Shown piece after piece: positions 9,090 through 19,063 of a DNA stretch of 64,000 nt. Made by a program: the position numbers and the translations under genes. How positions within the stretch are numbered: the first letter of the stretch is position 1; the number at the start of each line of letters is the position of its first letter. The DNA is from Wolbachia endosymbiont of Oedothorax gibbosus (GTDB lineage Bacteria; Pseudomonadota; Alphaproteobacteria; Rickettsiales; Anaplasmataceae): positions 558,001-622,000 of the forward strand of contig NZ_OW370567.1 of NCBI RefSeq assembly GCF_936270435.1, read 5' to 3'. Below the pieces are notes generated by a model. It worked only from the letters and a program-made list of their open reading frames with translations, searched no databases and had not been told where the DNA came from.

Positions 9090-9958
9090 TAGAAAGGCAG
9101 AATCAACAGCATGACGAAAAGACTTGAATAGAGGAATGTTTTTCCTGACTCTGTTTTTTATAGCAAACCAATGATGTTCAATTTTGTTAAAATCTGGAGA
9201 ATACGGTGGCAGATACAAAATTTCTGCACCAATCCCTTTAGCAAGCTTAATGATCTTATCAGACTTATGAAAAGTAGCATTGTCAAGAATGACAGTTTGT
9301 CCAGGTTCCAAGGTCGGTATCAAAAATTGCTCAAACCATCCATTAAAAATATCCATATTACAGTGGCCTTCAAAGGTTAATGGAGCAACTATTTTTCTTT
9401 CACTTAAAGCTGCAATCATACTGATTCGTTGAGTTTTCTTCCCAGATTTTAGGGCATAAAACCGCTGTCCCTTCTGACAATATCCATAGGGGTAGTCTTC
9501 AGTGTTGTCAATGCCAGACTCATCTATATACACTAAGTTTTTAGGTTCTTTTGTTGCTATAATTTTCAAGAATTTAGCACGTTTTTCTTCGCTTCTTTCC
9601 TTGTACCCATAGGTCTTTTTTTGCGTGTAAATCCAATTTTTTTCAGGGCTCGGTGGATAGTTTGGATACTAACGTTGCTCCAAAGTTTAGCCATTTCCAA
9701 TAGAGTCTTTCCTCCGTTTTCTCTGGCAAATTTAGCAAAGGCATCCCAGTCGGTAATTTTGTGATTGTAACCTCCATTTCCAAGTTTTTTTGATTGAAAG
9801 TCACCTGTTTCTTTTCTTCTTTGCTGCCACTCCCACAAAGTAGTTCGTCCAATTTTAAATCTTGCTGCCACTGTTTCTCTGCTTTCTCCCTCGTCTAGAG
9901 CTTCCATTGCTTTTTTCCTTAAGTCATAACTATATGCTGCTGGCATACCTACCTTCAC
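9072..9958 (-). pseudogene. IS630-family transposase (two frames), 3' end cut by IS982
   Basis: The first frame (9958-9566) codes for the helix-turn-helix half, ending RKKRPMGTRKEAKKN; the second (9569-9072) for the DDE half, beginning KIIATKEPKNLVYIDES. The 4-bp overlap suggests translational frameshifting, as in other IS630 elements. The natural ending RHAVDSAFL-stop is recovered only when IS982 is removed; now it reads SAFLTPVMD. The catalytic Asp, Asp and Glu are all upstream of the break. Confidence 0.75.
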
Positions 9959-10455
9959 TACTACAAATCCTTATTTTACCTTATTTGGACTATTATGAAA
10001 AGTACTATAAATCCATATTTCCTGAATTATCGACAAGAATATTTAAAAAGACTATTTGATTTATCCCTTTATGTAGAAGTTCTGTATCTTGTTTCTTGAT
10101 AATATTGTTTATTGTTTCATTTACTTCAATACTAATCATTCTATTGATTAACTGATTTGCTGACATTTCAAGTGAGAAAAAGCAGACATATTCTTGATTT
10201 TTCAGCAATTTTGCAGCTTGCAGAGCCATGTGTAGTGCTATTGAAGTCTTGCCGATTGAAGTACGTGCTGCAAGCACTGTTAATTCTCCTTCTTTCAAGC
10301 CACCAGTTATGGTGTCAAGTCTGGGTATTCCTGTTGTTACTCCTTCTATTTCATTGTTGTTTGCAAGTAGTTTATCGATGTAGCTTTTATAAGCTTCAAA
10401 ATAATCAATGATTGGTTTGATGTCTTCATCAACATGTGGCACTTGGTCGACCCTG

Positions 10456-10663
10456 ACCACTCCTTCCTGATCCATTCTCTACCTTAAACCGGAGGCTCCT
10501 CAAACTCTAAGTCTTGTTTTCGTCGCCTCTCCCCTAATTATATATTATATATATAATAATATATATATAATATATAATTTATAGGGGGGTGTACCAAAAA
10601 AATGAGCTTTTTTTGAGCTGAGCGAAGCCACCTAAGGTAGAGAATGGATCAGGAAGGAGTGGT
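10456..10663. repeat. 31-bp inverted repeat around an AT-rich island
   Basis: The sequences at 10456-10486 and 10633-10663 are exact reverse complements. The left arm is the dnaB ribosome site plus first codons (antisense); the right arm repeats taaggtagagaatggatcag in the plus direction but leads only to a 20-odd-codon dead frame. Between them lie a TA-rich run (about 10540-10580) and an unrelated spacer. The 265 bp from 10486 to 10749 hold no gene. Confidence 0.7.
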
Positions 10664-10749
10664 GTATAAAATATATTTAATGTTTATAGAATATCCTCTA
10701 ATTGAAACAGGAAAAGTGATTACGTAAAAAGTATATTTAATGTCTACTA

Positions 10750-11854
10750 ATACCAATTCTCATTATTAGGAGGACAAATAGGAGACATTGCAGAGTTGTT
10801 TAATTATGGAGTGGGTAAGAGAGGTAACAAATTTACACAAAGTGCGCTCAAGCAGGGTAATTGTATCGTATATTTTATTGCACAAAATGTTCTGTTTTAT
10901 ATATAACCAAAACCTCTCAACAGGATTGAGCTCAGGTGAGTATGGAGGTAGGTATATAATATCGATATTTTTAGGTACCTTTAAATTTTTTGACCTATGC
11001 CAACTAGCACAGTCCATAACGAGAAAAGTCTCTCGTATTCCTAGATATTGCGACATCTGCTCAAGAAATATATTCATGCAATCAGTGTTGACATTTGGTG
11101 CAAACAAGCTAGAACTCTCTCCATTTCTAGGATTAACCGCACTATAGAGATAGAAATTTTGCCTACCTAATTTTATTTTAACCTGTGTCCTAATGCCTTT
11201 TTTAAACCACCCATGTCCAATTTTTGAATGTGTGCCAAACCGAGACTCATCAAAGAAAAATAGCTCTTTTTCTGGATATTTGCCAATAGTTTCGTTGAGA
11301 TTTTTTTTTAAACTCCTCTTGTTTGCTTTTATCTTGACCATTATGAACTGGTCTTGGAGTAATATATGAGAATTTCATTCTTTGCATATTACGGTGTACT
11401 GTGGACTTACTGATATCCAAACCAAATCTTTCCTGGATTTTTATTCTCATTTCTTTAATGGTGATATTAGGATTGTCTTGTATCCATGCTTCAACTTGTT
11501 CACGCTGACTTTGATCCAATCTAGTTTTTCTACGACGTTGAGGTGGAGCAAACAATTTTTCCTCTCTGTTAAATTTTAGGTGCTTTATCCACTCAGTCAG
11601 TGCAGTTCTTGAAATGCAACATATCTTTGCTACCGCTGTTATGCTGTGCTTTTTTGCTGCAATTACAGCATTTAGTTTTTTTGTAACGTATGCGTTATTT
11701 CTTACTTTCTTCAGCATTGCTTTTGCCGATTCCACTACTTTTTCATCCAATAATTTTGATCTTAATGCCATTTATACCTCGCTATTACACTTAGTTTAGT
11801 ATGGCTTTTTTTCCATTGTTGTCTATCTGTTTGTTCTGCAGTGAGAATTGGTAT
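10750..11854 (-). mobile_element. IS630-family element 2
   Basis: The ends are ataccaattctca and its complement tgagaattggtat. Two transposase frames overlap at a run of Ts near 11300-11310, a likely slippage site. This element is of a different subgroup from element 1. Its right end lies inside the 3' end of the toxin gene, replacing the toxin's last codons. Confidence 0.8.
10766..11771 (-). CDS. IS630-family transposase, two overlapping frames
   Basis: The first frame (11771-11250) has two helix-turn-helix segments, with SITAVAKICCISRTALTEWI and LDISKSTVHRNMQRM. The second (11341-10766) has the DDE core: LFFFDESRFGTHS, TFLVMDCASWHRS and YSPELNPVERFWLYIKQN. The overlap covers 11250-11341 and contains an A-rich slippage run on the coding strand. 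In IS630 elements the fused protein is made by frameshifting, so this copy may still be active. Confidence 0.75.
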
Positions 11855-12151
11855 AAGTATCTTCCTAGCCTTCTCGTAAATGGTATCTCTGTGTCCTATT
11901 GCAACGATGGTTACTTTGTGTTCTACAGTGTTTACGCGATATATAATGCGATAATTGCTAACTCTTAGCCTTCTGTGTCCTTTTAAGCTATGATGTAGTG
12001 GCTCACCAAGTTTTATTGGATCAACTGTAAGTCGCTCTCTTACCGCTTTTTTGATTCCTGTCTTTATATTCTCTGGTAAGAATGGTATATCCTCCTTACG
12101 AACACGCTTGAGGTATTTGATGGTATATGGTTTATTTCCAGATGTCTTCAC
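11762..12151 (-). CDS. RelE/ParE-family toxin with IS-derived C terminus
   Basis: Residues 1-99 are a RelE/ParE fold: YLKRVRKEDIPFLPENI, then PLHHSLKGHRRLRVSNYRII, YRVNTVEHKVTIVAIGHRD and YEKARKIL. In family members such toxins cut ribosome-bound mRNA or poison gyrase; which one applies here cannot be told. From about residue 100 the reading frame enters IS630 element 2 and adds about 30 foreign residues (PILTAEQTDRQQWKKS). The native stop is lost. The frame overlaps the antitoxin gene by 20 bp, the normal antitoxin-toxin arrangement. Confidence 0.75.
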   Translation of the reverse strand: MKTSGNKPYTIKYLKRVRKEDIPFLPENIKTGIKKAVRERLTVDPIKLGEPLHHSLKGHRRLRVSNYRIIYRVNTVEHKVTIVAIGHRDTIYEKARKILIPILTAEQTDRQQWKKSHTKLSVIARYKWH

Positions 12152-12365
12152 TATCTTCTATTTCTTCTGCACCGTCAACATCATACTCATTAGCAACTGC
12201 AGATAACAGAATATCTTCTTCTTCAAGTTCAATTGCCTCTTTGATTAGCCTTTCTGCTAACTCTTGAGCAGACTGGTTAGAAAGTTTAGCTAGGTCAGTA
12301 AGATGCTGTGAAGCTTCTCGACTGAGAGCTATGTTAGTGCTTAAGTTTGCCATATGTTTTACCAA
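12132..12365 (-). CDS. Antitoxin of the RelE-type pair (RHH/RelB-like)
   Basis: A 77-residue acidic protein: NIALSREASQHLTDLAKLSN looks like a ribbon-helix-helix DNA-binding segment, and the C-terminal part (EEEDILLSAVANEYDVDGA, then EEIEDSEDIWK) is the acidic toxin-binding tail. It precedes and overlaps the toxin gene, so the two are translationally coupled. Met5 is an alternative start. The antitoxin is intact while the toxin carries a foreign tail. Confidence 0.75.
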   Translation of the reverse strand: MVKHMANLSTNIALSREASQHLTDLAKLSNQSAQELAERLIKEAIELEEEDILLSAVANEYDVDGAEEIEDSEDIWK

Positions 12366-14389
12366 AGTCTACTACTATAATAATTTTACAACATCTTTCT
12401 AAACTTTTCAATAAAGAAAGTTTCTGATATGTAAAAAGAATTTTGTGCACCTGTGTTAATAAACTATTAATAATTTGGCATATACTAGAACCGGTCTTTG
12501 TTGATGTTAGGGAGAAATGACACAAAGGTTAATACTAAGCATAGTATTGCAAGATATTATCAAGAATAAGGAAGGTATGCCAGCTAGCGGGTACTGGATG
12601 TATTTTTATGACAAAAGAAGTCCAACTACTTTACGCCACGCCTACTATAAAAACCAAGAGGGAAATGCCGTACCAGCACCAAATCCACTGCAGCTTGATG
12701 AAAACGGTGCTTTACCTCATAAGTTATACTATTTTGTTGATATTGATGACTCTGATGATCGTTACACCGTCGAGCTGAAGTGCCATTACGGTAATGCTGT
12801 AGCTCCTGAACTCATCTTTCAGGATTTACCATATTTTCAAGAGCAGCAGAGAGCTGATCCGGTTACTGCAGTACTTTCTGATAACTTATTTATTGATGGT
12901 CAGTTTAATATTGGTCTGCAAATTGATGATAGAGGGCAGGGACCTGGTTATGTTTTACCTGAGTTTTCGCAGGTGCCAATTGCTGGACTTTCATGGCAGT
13001 TTTTAAGATCTTATGCTGATTCAGTACCAATACAAGATAGAACTGACGTAGACAGGATTTTCATTAAAGACATTACCGAAGCTGAAAGGATCGGTGAAGG
13101 CAATCCTCGTTTTTATTTGAACGTTATTTGCGAAAAACCTAGCGAGACAACACCACCTCTGCAGAAAGCTGTAACATTTAGGAGCTCTAATGTGTTATGG
13201 GGCACTAATGCCAGAGCTTGGATGAAGTTCTATGCTTGGAGAGGTGGTGATGATATAGTAGTTAATTTACAGGCAATTCGTGATTTTGGTTCAAAATCAT
13301 CAACACCGCCGCAAGTTATGTCAATTGATCAATTTTTAATTGATTCTGATACTCCGAAGGTTTATTACACTAGTTTAAATTTGCTTGCCTTTGTAATACC
13401 TGCAGATATTGGCGATGATCAAAGCTTGACGTTGCAGTTTTTGTTGCCGCCGAATCGAGTATTTAATTTTAAAGCGACAAATTTTTATTCTGCAGAGGTT
13501 TCATCGCCGGTATCGGTTGTTGATTTTAAATATCCCACACAAAATTCTGATTTAGCAAAATCTAATTTATTATTTTCTTCATTTCGAGCAAATAAATATA
13601 GCATTGATAACAGTTACAATGAGCTAGTTTTTACAATTGATGGTCTGAAGTTTGTCGATAATATCGGTGAAATAGTTTGCTATCCTAAAGGGGCAAGAGT
13701 TGATGAAAAAGAAATAAATTTAATGAAGTGCGATGGTCGCATGCTTGATTCAAAAGAAATTAGTCCAATAGGCGTTGAGTATAAAAGACTATATGACAAG
13801 CTAGACCATGCTCCAGTTACATTTGATATGCTTAAAACCAAAGATATACCAAATTGGTTTAATGCAATATCAAGTGAGTATATTAAGAAGTTTGTTGCTG
13901 ATCATAATGTTAAAGTTAAATTCGAGGGAAATGGAGTAGTAAATCCAAAGCCAGAAGGTGATGATATTGGTCATCTATGGCTAGAAACTACATTCTATGC
14001 TAATTCAGATGTTAATTATGATTTTCAATATGTTATATCAAGCGATGGTCTAGATGTTGTTACTTGTTGTCATACGTTTGACGTTACCACTAGTTATTTA
14101 AATGAAGAAATTTTTATGACTAACGATGGTGTGAGGCAGGTGAAATTTGCAGGTTCTGATTCTAATTTTTCAGGTTACTTTAAGGCTACAAGAAAATTGA
14201 ATTTGATTTATGCATATACAGATAGCGGTACAACATATAAGAAAGGTATTGATCCAGTAACTCTGGAAACTAAAGCAAATTATTCTGTTAAAAAGAATTT
14301 TTTTATTTAACAGTAAATCTTAATTATCAAAGCGATGAATGTTTTTCTGGTTTATGTTCTTTCTTTAATCCGGTTAATTTTAGTAATAG

Positions 14390-15370
14390 ACCCCAGTTAT
14401 GGATTAACCAACGAAGTAAAGCTGAGAAATACAGGGCTTTTTCGATTGCATTGAATAAGAAATGAGGGTAGAAAAAATATGTACCAAGAAATTTACTGTG
14501 GATCTATGCCGAGTGTGCTCAAGTTCAAATTTGTTTTTTAGGCAGCCAAAAACCGTTTCAACAATCGATCTTTTCCCTAGTAAAATCTTCTCTTTCAGCG
14601 AAATCAGTGCATTTTTCATACCTTTTTTCACTTTAGTGACGAGTTTTAGACCTCTATCGAATAGTTTCTCAAAGAGCTCTTTCTTTATATAGCCCTTATC
14701 TCCAAACAAAAGTCCAGTTAGTTTTTTGGTTAGAGTTGGTACAGGTTTTCTGTCATCGACGTTACCTCTGGTTAGCGTAACACCTTGAATTTCACCTATT
14801 TCATTGATTACTACATGTAATTTAAAACCAAAAAACCAGCCGTAAGTATTCTTTCCTAACTCTGCTAATCCTTTGAAAACCTTATTTCTTGAGATTCTTT
14901 TTCGATGGCATACTGCTATTGAAGTAGAATCTATGTAGGAAATCCCGGTCATTTTTGCTTGTTCACAAAACCATTGCAAAAGTAATGCTAAATACCACAA
15001 AACTCGCGGCTTTAAGGCAATAAATCTGTGATATGAAGGCAGCTTTGAAAACTCTGATCTATAGAATAACTGAAGATAACAAAGATAAAAAGCCTTGAAG
15101 TTTTTACATGGTGATTTATGGTATAATAGGATTATGGTTAGAATTTCTGAGTGCGCTATTTCTGGTACTCTGGTTGGTTTTTTGCCGTTTGATAAGAACC
15201 TATTTGCAAAATTATCATCTACCGCACGACAAAAATCCTCGACGCAACAGTACAGTTCTGTAATATCTTTCTTCATGGGTAACCTCTTATTATTACTAAA
15301 ATACTCGAGTTTACCCTGTTTCCCTCTTCTTAGTTATACTTTTATCTATTTTCTAATCCATAACTGAGGT
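14390..15370 (-). mobile_element. IS982-family element, copy B
   Basis: A 981-bp element flanked by TAATAG at 14384-14389 and 15371-15376, inserted in the tail-protein gene. The base two before the transposase ATG is C (ttacccatg), shared with copy C. Confidence 0.92.
14404..15276 (-). CDS. IS982-family transposase (copy B)
   Basis: The same 290-residue protein as copy A, complete with the DDE residues. It is read against the phage genes. Confidence 0.9.
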   Translation of the reverse strand: MKKDITELYCCVEDFCRAVDDNFANRFLSNGKKPTRVPEIAHSEILTIILLYHKSPCKNFKAFYLCYLQLFYRSEFSKLPSYHRFIALKPRVLWYLALLLQWFCEQAKMTGISYIDSTSIAVCHRKRISRNKVFKGLAELGKNTYGWFFGFKLHVVINEIGEIQGVTLTRGNVDDRKPVPTLTKKLTGLLFGDKGYIKKELFEKLFDRGLKLVTKVKKGMKNALISLKEKILLGKRSIVETVFGCLKNKFELEHTRHRSTVNFLVHIFSTLISYSMQSKKPCISQLYFVG

Positions 15371-16060
15371 TAATAGGGTTTATAATATTGGTTTTCCTTT
15401 AAATATACCATCATACAGTGCTACTTTTTTGCAATCAAATCGTTCTAATCTTAGTACTTCACAAAATTACTTTTTGTTTTCACCATGGTTTGTATATTCA
15501 ATGTTTCCAATACCTGGTACATCTCTTGTTAGTACTAGTTCTTCTTCACATTACTATACTAAGCTTTTAGGTGCCCATGAAGATATAATTAAAAATTTAC
15601 AGATAAAGTCATGGGGCGATTATGTTATTTACAAACAATCACCAACGGATAAGAGAACGCCAGGAAAACCGAATGTGCTGTTTGCTGAGAAAAACTCAGT
15701 GATAACCTATGCTATTCAGCATAAAGCGCTGTTTACACAAAGGTGCCTCTATGTCCTCAAATTCAAAGAAGTAAAAGCAGGAGACTATATAGGTCTTAAA
15801 AGACAAGCCAACACTGGTGAAGGTTTTGATATGGTAATCTGGTGGAGTGTTGATGGTGATGGAAAAGCACCAACTAATGTTACCGCCAAAGAATTTAGAG
15901 AAGTCAAAGCAAAAAAAAGCACAACTATAGAAGAGCTAGCAGATATGATTGCCAATGATATTAACAATAAGGGAACAACTATATTCCACATTCCTAATAT
16001 CACTGACGATAAGTATGACTACTACATAAGGTACTAAAAATTTAAAAATAGGAGAAAAAC

Positions 16061-16594
16061 ATGATTGAACAAAATAGTAAAATCGATGAAATCGATGGAA
16101 AAAACATTGAAAAAAATGCTGAAATCGATGATTTTTACGAAGAAAGTGTAGAAAAAACGAAAAATATCATCGATGAGGCGATAGCCAAGGGGTATACGCT
16201 CGGTGATGATGATCGTAAAGTTTTAGAGCTGGTAAAAGCTAATGAGCAATTTGCTGAAAAAGTTCTAAGTGGTGAAGACTATCAGGATCTACAAGATTTT
16301 TGTGATACGCTCACTGTAAGTAAAGTTCGTTATATTAATGATCAGATAGCAAAAGGCAAAAATAAAGCGTCTTTTGTTAAAAAGCTAGCTGATATTGCAA
16401 AAGACGATCAATTAGCTCAGGAACTGCGCAATAAGCCACTGTCTAAATTTAAAGAAGAAGTTGGTGGATTGAAACAGGGACTGCATCGAAAGGCAACTGC
16501 GATACCGACCAATTATCAATACAGCGATGTTCCCAGTGACTTCGAAACAGAATTTAAAAACGTACAAAATTATTTCAGAAATAGGGGGTTTTAA
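16061..16594 (+). CDS. Scaffold-like acidic coiled-coil phage protein
   Basis: A 177-residue, highly charged and helix-rich protein with many Lys/Glu/Asp (DFYEESVEKTKNIIDEAIAK, then VKKLADIAKDDQ). It lies just before the coat-like gene, overlapping it by one base (TAATG), the place taken by the scaffolding gene 8 in P22-type phages. Length is shorter than P22 gp8 (about 300). The AGGAG ribosome site is strong. The assignment rests on position and composition, not on recognised motifs. Confidence 0.5.
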   Translation: MIEQNSKIDEIDGKNIEKNAEIDDFYEESVEKTKNIIDEAIAKGYTLGDDDRKVLELVKANEQFAEKVLSGEDYQDLQDFCDTLTVSKVRYINDQIAKGKNKASFVKKLADIAKDDQLAQELRNKPLSKFKEEVGGLKQGLHRKATAIPTNYQYSDVPSDFETEFKNVQNYFRNRGF

Positions 16595-17834
16595 TGACTT
16601 TTATAAATCGCCATGGACGTCCTCACACTGTGGAAGGCTCAATATTTACAAATTCAGAATATTATAGAACAACGCTATTATCACAACGGCTTATTGAAAT
16701 AGTTTTATTTTCAAGTCCACTTCTCGCCTTCACTGGTCCTGGAGTTTCTGATATGCCAAATCGTTACTCTGGACTTGACAGATTTTTAGTCCAGCCTCCT
16801 TTTGTTCCTAGAAACAATAAAGAGATTGTTAGAATAGGTAAGAGCTTCATAGAGTATGGAGATTATGAATCTCAAACTGTTGATCAAAAAACTATGAGAA
16901 TTGATTTTCAGAGGGTCTCTGGTACAGCTGTTATTGATAATGATGATGTTAAATTTTTGTTTAATCGGGATAAGTTTCCTGCAAATGCACCAACAAGTTT
17001 AACGTCATTTATGGAACGCGGTGAGCGTGTTTATCAGGAATTATTAATACATGTAATTAGAGAAGTAAATAATTATCAGTTTAAAACGATAGCATCACGT
17101 GGATTTATCTGTGCCGGCTCTACCGATGATAATATGTATGACTGCATAGAAGGAGAGGTACGTACACTTATCGATTATATGATTCGTGTTAATGGTGGTG
17201 TACTTCGTACTTCAAGACTTGTCGGTTCAATGCCAAACTCTGCAATGGGACTTTTGCGTACCAAATCGGGACTCAATTACACGCAAGCACCGAGAAGCGA
17301 TATGTTTCTTAGTGATACTAAAAACATGCTATCACCACTGATATTTGATTGTGCTGAGGTTTATATTGATACCTCAACTTATTTGCACAAGGCAGGTACA
17401 GCATCAAAGAAGAAAAGTATAACGTTAGAAAAAATTGATAAAGCAATCGATGAATACCACTCTATGACTGTAACTTTTTCAGGCGCACTACCTGAAAGTA
17501 AAGATCCGAGTACTGTAATTTTAAATGAAATTGGTTTATTTAAAAAGGGAGATATCATTCAACTAGAGGATAAAGAATGGCTTGCACGAGATAGAATAGG
17601 GATATCGTCAGGAGTGCCAATAGCACTTACGGTGATGAAGGATAGCGATACTGCAACTGTAACGGTATCACCTGGTATAACACCAGGTGTTGATGTTCCA
17701 GATAAAGATTATCTAAAAGGCGCTAAAGCTAAAGTTGTAGGAGATCACTGCAAAGCATTCTTCTGGTGGCAACCAGCTTCAATATTTAAGATGTCACCAA
17801 TACCTGCACCTTCTACTAACAAATATCTTTATAG

Positions 17835-18815
17835 ACCCCAGTTATGGATTAACCAACGAAGTAAAGCTGAGAAATACAGGGCTTTTTCGATTGCATTGAA
17901 TAAGAAATGAGGGTAGAAAAAATATGTACCAAGAAATTTACTGTGGATCTATGCCGAGTGTGCTCAAGTTCAAATTTGTTTTTTAGGCAGCCAAAAACCG
18001 TTTCAACAATCGATCTTTTCCCTAGTAAAATCTTCTCTTTCAGCGAAATCAGTGCATTTTTCATACCTTTTTTCACTTTAGTGACGAGTTTTAGACCTCT
18101 ATCGAATAGTTTCTCAAAGAGCTCTTTCTTTATATAGCCCTTATCTCCAAACAAAAGTCCAGTTAGTTTTTTGGTTAGAGTTGGTACAGGTTTTCTGTCA
18201 TCGACGTTACCTCTGGTTAGCGTAACACCTTGAATTTCACCTATTTCATTGATTACTACATGTAATTTAAAACCAAAAAACCAGCCGTAAGTATTCTTTC
18301 CTAACTCTGCTAATCCTTTGAAAACCTTATTTCTTGAGATTCTTTTTCGATGGCATACTGCTATTGAAGTAGAATCTATGTAGGAAATCCCGGTCATTTT
18401 TGCTTGTTCACAAAACCATTGCAAAAGTAATGCTAAATACCACAAAACTCGCGGCTTTAAGGCAATAAATCTGTGATATGAAGGCAGCTTTGAAAACTCT
18501 GATCTATAGAATAACTGAAGATAACAAAGATAAAAAGCCTTGAAGTTTTTACATGGTGATTTATGGTATAATAGGATTATGGTTAGAATTTCTGAGTGCG
18601 CTATTTCTGGTACTCTGGTTGGTTTTTTGCCGTTTGATAAGAACCTATTTGCAAAATTATCATCTACCGCACGACAAAAATCCTCGACGCAACAGTACAG
18701 TTCTGTAATATCTTTCTTCATGGGTAACCTCTTATTATTACTAAAATACTCGAGTTTACCCTGTTTCCCTCTTCTTAGTTATACTTTTATCTATTTTCTA
18801 ATCCATAACTGAGGT
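17835..18815 (-). mobile_element. IS982-family element, copy C
   Basis: A 981-bp element flanked by TTATAG at 17829-17834 and 18816-18821, inserted near the 3' end of the coat-like gene. Confidence 0.92.
17849..18721 (-). CDS. IS982-family transposase (copy C)
   Basis: Identical protein to the other three copies and complete. It shares with copy B the C two bases before the ATG, so B and C are probably sister copies that jumped locally within the prophage remnant. Confidence 0.9.
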   Translation of the reverse strand: MKKDITELYCCVEDFCRAVDDNFANRFLSNGKKPTRVPEIAHSEILTIILLYHKSPCKNFKAFYLCYLQLFYRSEFSKLPSYHRFIALKPRVLWYLALLLQWFCEQAKMTGISYIDSTSIAVCHRKRISRNKVFKGLAELGKNTYGWFFGFKLHVVINEIGEIQGVTLTRGNVDDRKPVPTLTKKLTGLLFGDKGYIKKELFEKLFDRGLKLVTKVKKGMKNALISLKEKILLGKRSIVETVFGCLKNKFELEHTRHRSTVNFLVHIFSTLISYSMQSKKPCISQLYFVG

Positions 18816-19063
18816 TTATAGAGAAATATCTGCTCCTAACAGTGCTTTTGGTCCTTTAAAAAATATTGCAATGTCGTTTCTTATAGAAAGTAATTTTGTG
18901 CTGCAGGATTATCCACAAGAGCGAGGTGAACTGATGGCTTACATGTATACTGATTTCTTTCCGTTTTTTGTTGGCACTTTAATATTGCCGCCGAAATCAC
19001 CGAAACCAGAGACTTACATTAAGACGATCAAAAATCTTTCTACTGCTGATAAGGAAAAGCAAG

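Larger units (their letters stand above)
8073..10007 (-). mobile_element. IS630-family element 1 (contains IS982 copy A)
   Basis: The inverted ends are tagcacttctcataataatc on the left and the complement of tagtacttttcataatagtc on the right, with TA at both borders as expected for IS630. The transposase is in two overlapping frames: residues from MKVGMPAAYSYDLRKKAMEA with a HTH (9958-9566), then the DDE core (from 9569 down) with LVYIDESGIDN, TVILDNATFHKS and YSPDFNKIEHHWF. Its last codons and TGA (8101-8103) are separated from the rest by IS982, so the present product ends in foreign residues. The element sits in dnaB. Confidence 0.85.
7654..10475 (-). pseudogene. dnaB: Phage-type replicative helicase DnaB (C-terminal ATPase form), split by nested ISs
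   Basis: The 5' part begins MDQEGVVRVDQVP and contains the RecA-like core: TTGIPRLDTITGGLKEGELT, Walker A AARTSIGKTS, and FFSLEMSANQL. The 3' part holds Walker B (IYIDYLQLLRGS), VALSQISRKVEDRQNKRP and ESGSIEQDADLVLLLYRE. An IS630 lies between them, and deleting it with one TA joins GNMDL to NILKKKISLICRKY in one frame. The restored product would be about 295 residues and lacks the usual DnaB N-terminal domain. It starts at a proper ATG preceded by AAGG. As it stands the gene is inactive. Context suggests a phage replication gene rather than the host dnaB. Confidence 0.85.
12517..16037 (+). pseudogene. Phage tail fibre/collar-like protein, broken by frameshift and IS982
   Basis: The first frame (to 14310) begins with an N-terminal domain typical of phage tail appendages: PASGYWMYFYDKRSPTTLR, then APNPLQLDENGALP. 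Later comes a tail-collar-like motif, LMKCDGRMLDSKEIS followed by YKRLYDKL. At 14301-14307 seven Ts put it into a stop; with eight Ts the frame continues as YLTVNLNYQSDECF up to the IS982 at 14390. Deleting IS982 and one TAATAG joins FSNR to VYNIGFPLNIPSYSATF and the frame runs to 16037, ending KYDYYIRY. The ancestor was therefore about 845 residues. The present 5' frame may still give a 597-residue protein. AGGGAG precedes the start. Confidence 0.7.

Noticed and set aside
10486-10632. Phage replication origin
   Set aside because: The AT island next to dnaB is suggestive, but no iterons or DnaA boxes were seen; kept only as a finding on the inverted repeat.
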